A DNA stretch of 22,841 nt, from positions 1 through 22,841 of the forward strand of contig DAIOGN010000041.1 of assembly GCA_036745245.1 (NCBI GenBank). Direction: 5' to 3'. Source of the DNA: DAIOGN01 sp036745245. Lineage in GTDB: Bacteria > Zixibacteria > MSB-5A5 > JAUVRN01. Shown one piece after another: positions 21,535-22,841 of the stretch (its first letter is position 1; each line of letters starts with the position of its first letter). The position numbers were made by a program, and so were the translations under genes. The notes under the pieces were generated by a model, which did no database searches, was not told the origin of the DNA, and worked only from the letters and a program-made list of their open reading frames with translations.

Positions 21535-22841
21535 ATGCGGCCCTCTGTACTGCTCTGTTACCCGTCCAGCTTCAACTGCTCCATCGGCGTGGACGATGTC
21601 GACGTGAAGGCGTCGCTCCTCGTGCTGGGCTCGTACCTGGCCCGCGATTATCCCGTCGAATACATGGACTTCGAAGTCGCCGTGGGACGACCCGCATCAC
21701 AGGTGCAGATCAAACGCTTCGAGAGGCGGGTCCGCGACTACTTCACGGAACACGCGTTCGATGTTCTCGGACTCTCGTGCTGGACCAGCATGTCGTATCA
21801 GGCTACGCTTGTGGTGGCCAGGGTGTTCCGCGAGCTGTATCCGGACCACCTGATCGTGGTGGGCGGATATCATCCCACCGCCCGCCCCAGGGAGTTTGTG
21901 ACGCCCGACAGGTTGTTCGACTACGTAGTGTGCGGTGAGGGGGAGCACGCTTTGCTCCGCATTGTGAGTACCTACGCGTCGTCCGGCCGCCCGCAGGAGA
22001 CTACGATCGAGTACGGCGATACCACGGGCTCCGAAGAGTTCGTGCCCTACAATTGGGACCTGATCGATCCCTTTGTGCGCAGCCACTTTCCGGAGGGCCT
22101 GGCGAAACTGTACATCCTCCTGTCCCGCGGTTGCCCGTTCGAGTGCTCCTTTTGCATGGAGTCGCTGAAGGAGCGTCGCTGGCGTGCGCTCTCACCCGCC
22201 CTGGCGCTGGATCAGCTCACCGAAGCCGTCGAGCGCTACAAGCCACGCATTGTGGGCATCGCCGATGCGTGCTTCGGGCTGAAGCCGGCCTGGCGAAAAG
22301 AGTTCCTCACGCGTCTGGCCGAACGTAGGCCCGCCTACCAGATCATCTTCGAAACTCGAGCCGAATCGGTGGACCTGGGGGACGTGGAGCTTCTGGCCGG
22401 GCTCGACGTGGAAGTTCAATTCGGCATCGAGAGTGGTTCGCCGCAGATCCTCAGGCTGATGCGCAAGACCCGCCAGCCGGAGAAATACCTGGCCCGCTTT
22501 CAACGCATCAGCCGCACCCTCTCGGCGCACAAGATCCTGCATCGGGCGAATCTGATCTTCAATCACCCAGGCGAAACGGAAGAGACACTTAAGGAGACGT
22601 TCGCCTTCATCGACCAGATGCTGGACGTGCCCGACTCCTACCTGATGTGGATCTGCCGGCCGTACATGCACTATCCCGGATGCGAGCTGGACAACAATCG
22701 AGCCTACTACGAGCAGAAGTTTGGCACGCGGTTCCTCAGCCCCGAGTGGTGGAAGGAGGACGGAGACCAGTATCTGGCTTCGCTGGAATCCCTGCCATCG
22801 CATGACCTGTACGGCGACCGCAAGGAGCTGTGGGGCCGCCT
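21535..22841 (+). CDS. B12-binding-type radical SAM protein, 3' end outside window
   Basis: At least 435 codons are open to the window edge. The N-terminal half looks like a cobalamin-binding Rossmann domain (DVLGLSCWTSMSYQ, LIVVGGYHPTARPREF, VVCGEGEHALL). The radical SAM domain has CPFECSFC (C200, C204, C207) and FGIESGSPQILRLMRK. Family members carry out methylations, ring contractions and other demanding carbon chemistry. It starts 17 bp after the second SPASM gene; ATG 21502 is an in-frame alternative that overlaps that gene. Its place in the operon suggests it acts on the same peptide, perhaps as a C-methyltransferase, but that is inference. Confidence 0.85.
   Translation, partial: MRPSVLLCYPSSFNCSIGVDDVDVKASLLVLGSYLARDYPVEYMDFEVAVGRPASQVQIKRFERRVRDYFTEHAFDVLGLSCWTSMSYQATLVVARVFRELYPDHLIVVGGYHPTARPREFVTPDRLFDYVVCGEGEHALLRIVSTYASSGRPQETTIEYGDTTGSEEFVPYNWDLIDPFVRSHFPEGLAKLYILLSRGCPFECSFCMESLKERRWRALSPALALDQLTEAVERYKPRIVGIADACFGLKPAWRKEFLTRLAERRPAYQIIFETRAESVDLGDVELLAGLDVEVQFGIESGSPQILRLMRKTRQPEKYLARFQRISRTLSAHKILHRANLIFNHPGETEETLKETFAFIDQMLDVPDSYLMWICRPYMHYPGCELDNNRAYYEQKFGTRFLSPEWWKEDGDQYLASLESLPSHDLYGDRKELWGR

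Overview
The window looks like a contig from an uncultured Gram-negative bacterium. It has an outer-membrane porin ending in Phe, moderately high GC, Shine-Dalgarno sites and sigma70-like promoters. Four secreted proteins carry dockerin-type EF-hand tails with the signature ADIIxLVNxVFKGG, in two cases combined with calcium-binding DxDxDG repeats. That style is common in FCB-related candidate phyla such as Zixibacteria or Eisenbacteria, but the placement is an inference and no marker gene is present. A run of ten Ns at 12730-12739 marks a scaffold join.

Layout. (1) 1-1895, minus strand: a translationally coupled operon of porin, secreted FMN-binding protein and a membrane protein cut by the window edge. 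It lies behind three copies of a GTTAGG-N4-CCTAAC dyad, probably a metal-responsive operator. (2) 2233-2973: two cold-shock proteins, the second with a long leader and a strong terminator, followed by a perfect 33-bp-arm inverted repeat. (3) 3047-5855, minus: a Rieske non-haem iron oxygenase coupled to an ETF-quinone-oxidoreductase-like protein that lacks one iron-sulphur cysteine. (4) 5992-16192: four secreted dockerin-tailed proteins, namely a metzincin protease with a beta-propeller, a BNR/Asp-box protein, a beta-sandwich protein and a bacterial lysyl oxidase.

Threaded through 9061-17511 are pieces of a repeated unit, comM followed by vapB-vapC, in different states of decay. There is a comM 5' remnant (9061), an internal vapC remnant (11450), a split comM (11649-13305) followed by a vapC 3' remnant (13308), a comM 3' tail (16201), a comM C-terminal half (16349-16828) and finally an intact vapBC pair (16890-17511). 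The dockerin genes lie in the gaps, so this locus looks like a duplicated hotspot that collected secreted-protein cargo. A second, convergent PIN/RHH toxin-antitoxin pair follows (17574-18223).

The most interesting region is 18700-22841. It holds a tiny cysteine peptide gene (18721-18822, about 33 codons, preceded by a ten-base match to the anti-Shine-Dalgarno), then RNA hairpins, then three radical SAM genes: a SPASM maturase, a second SPASM protein overlapping it by ATGA, and a cobalamin-binding-type radical SAM protein running off the window. I read this as a RiPP biosynthetic cluster whose precursor carries a C-x3-C-x3-C core; I do not recognise the precursor family.
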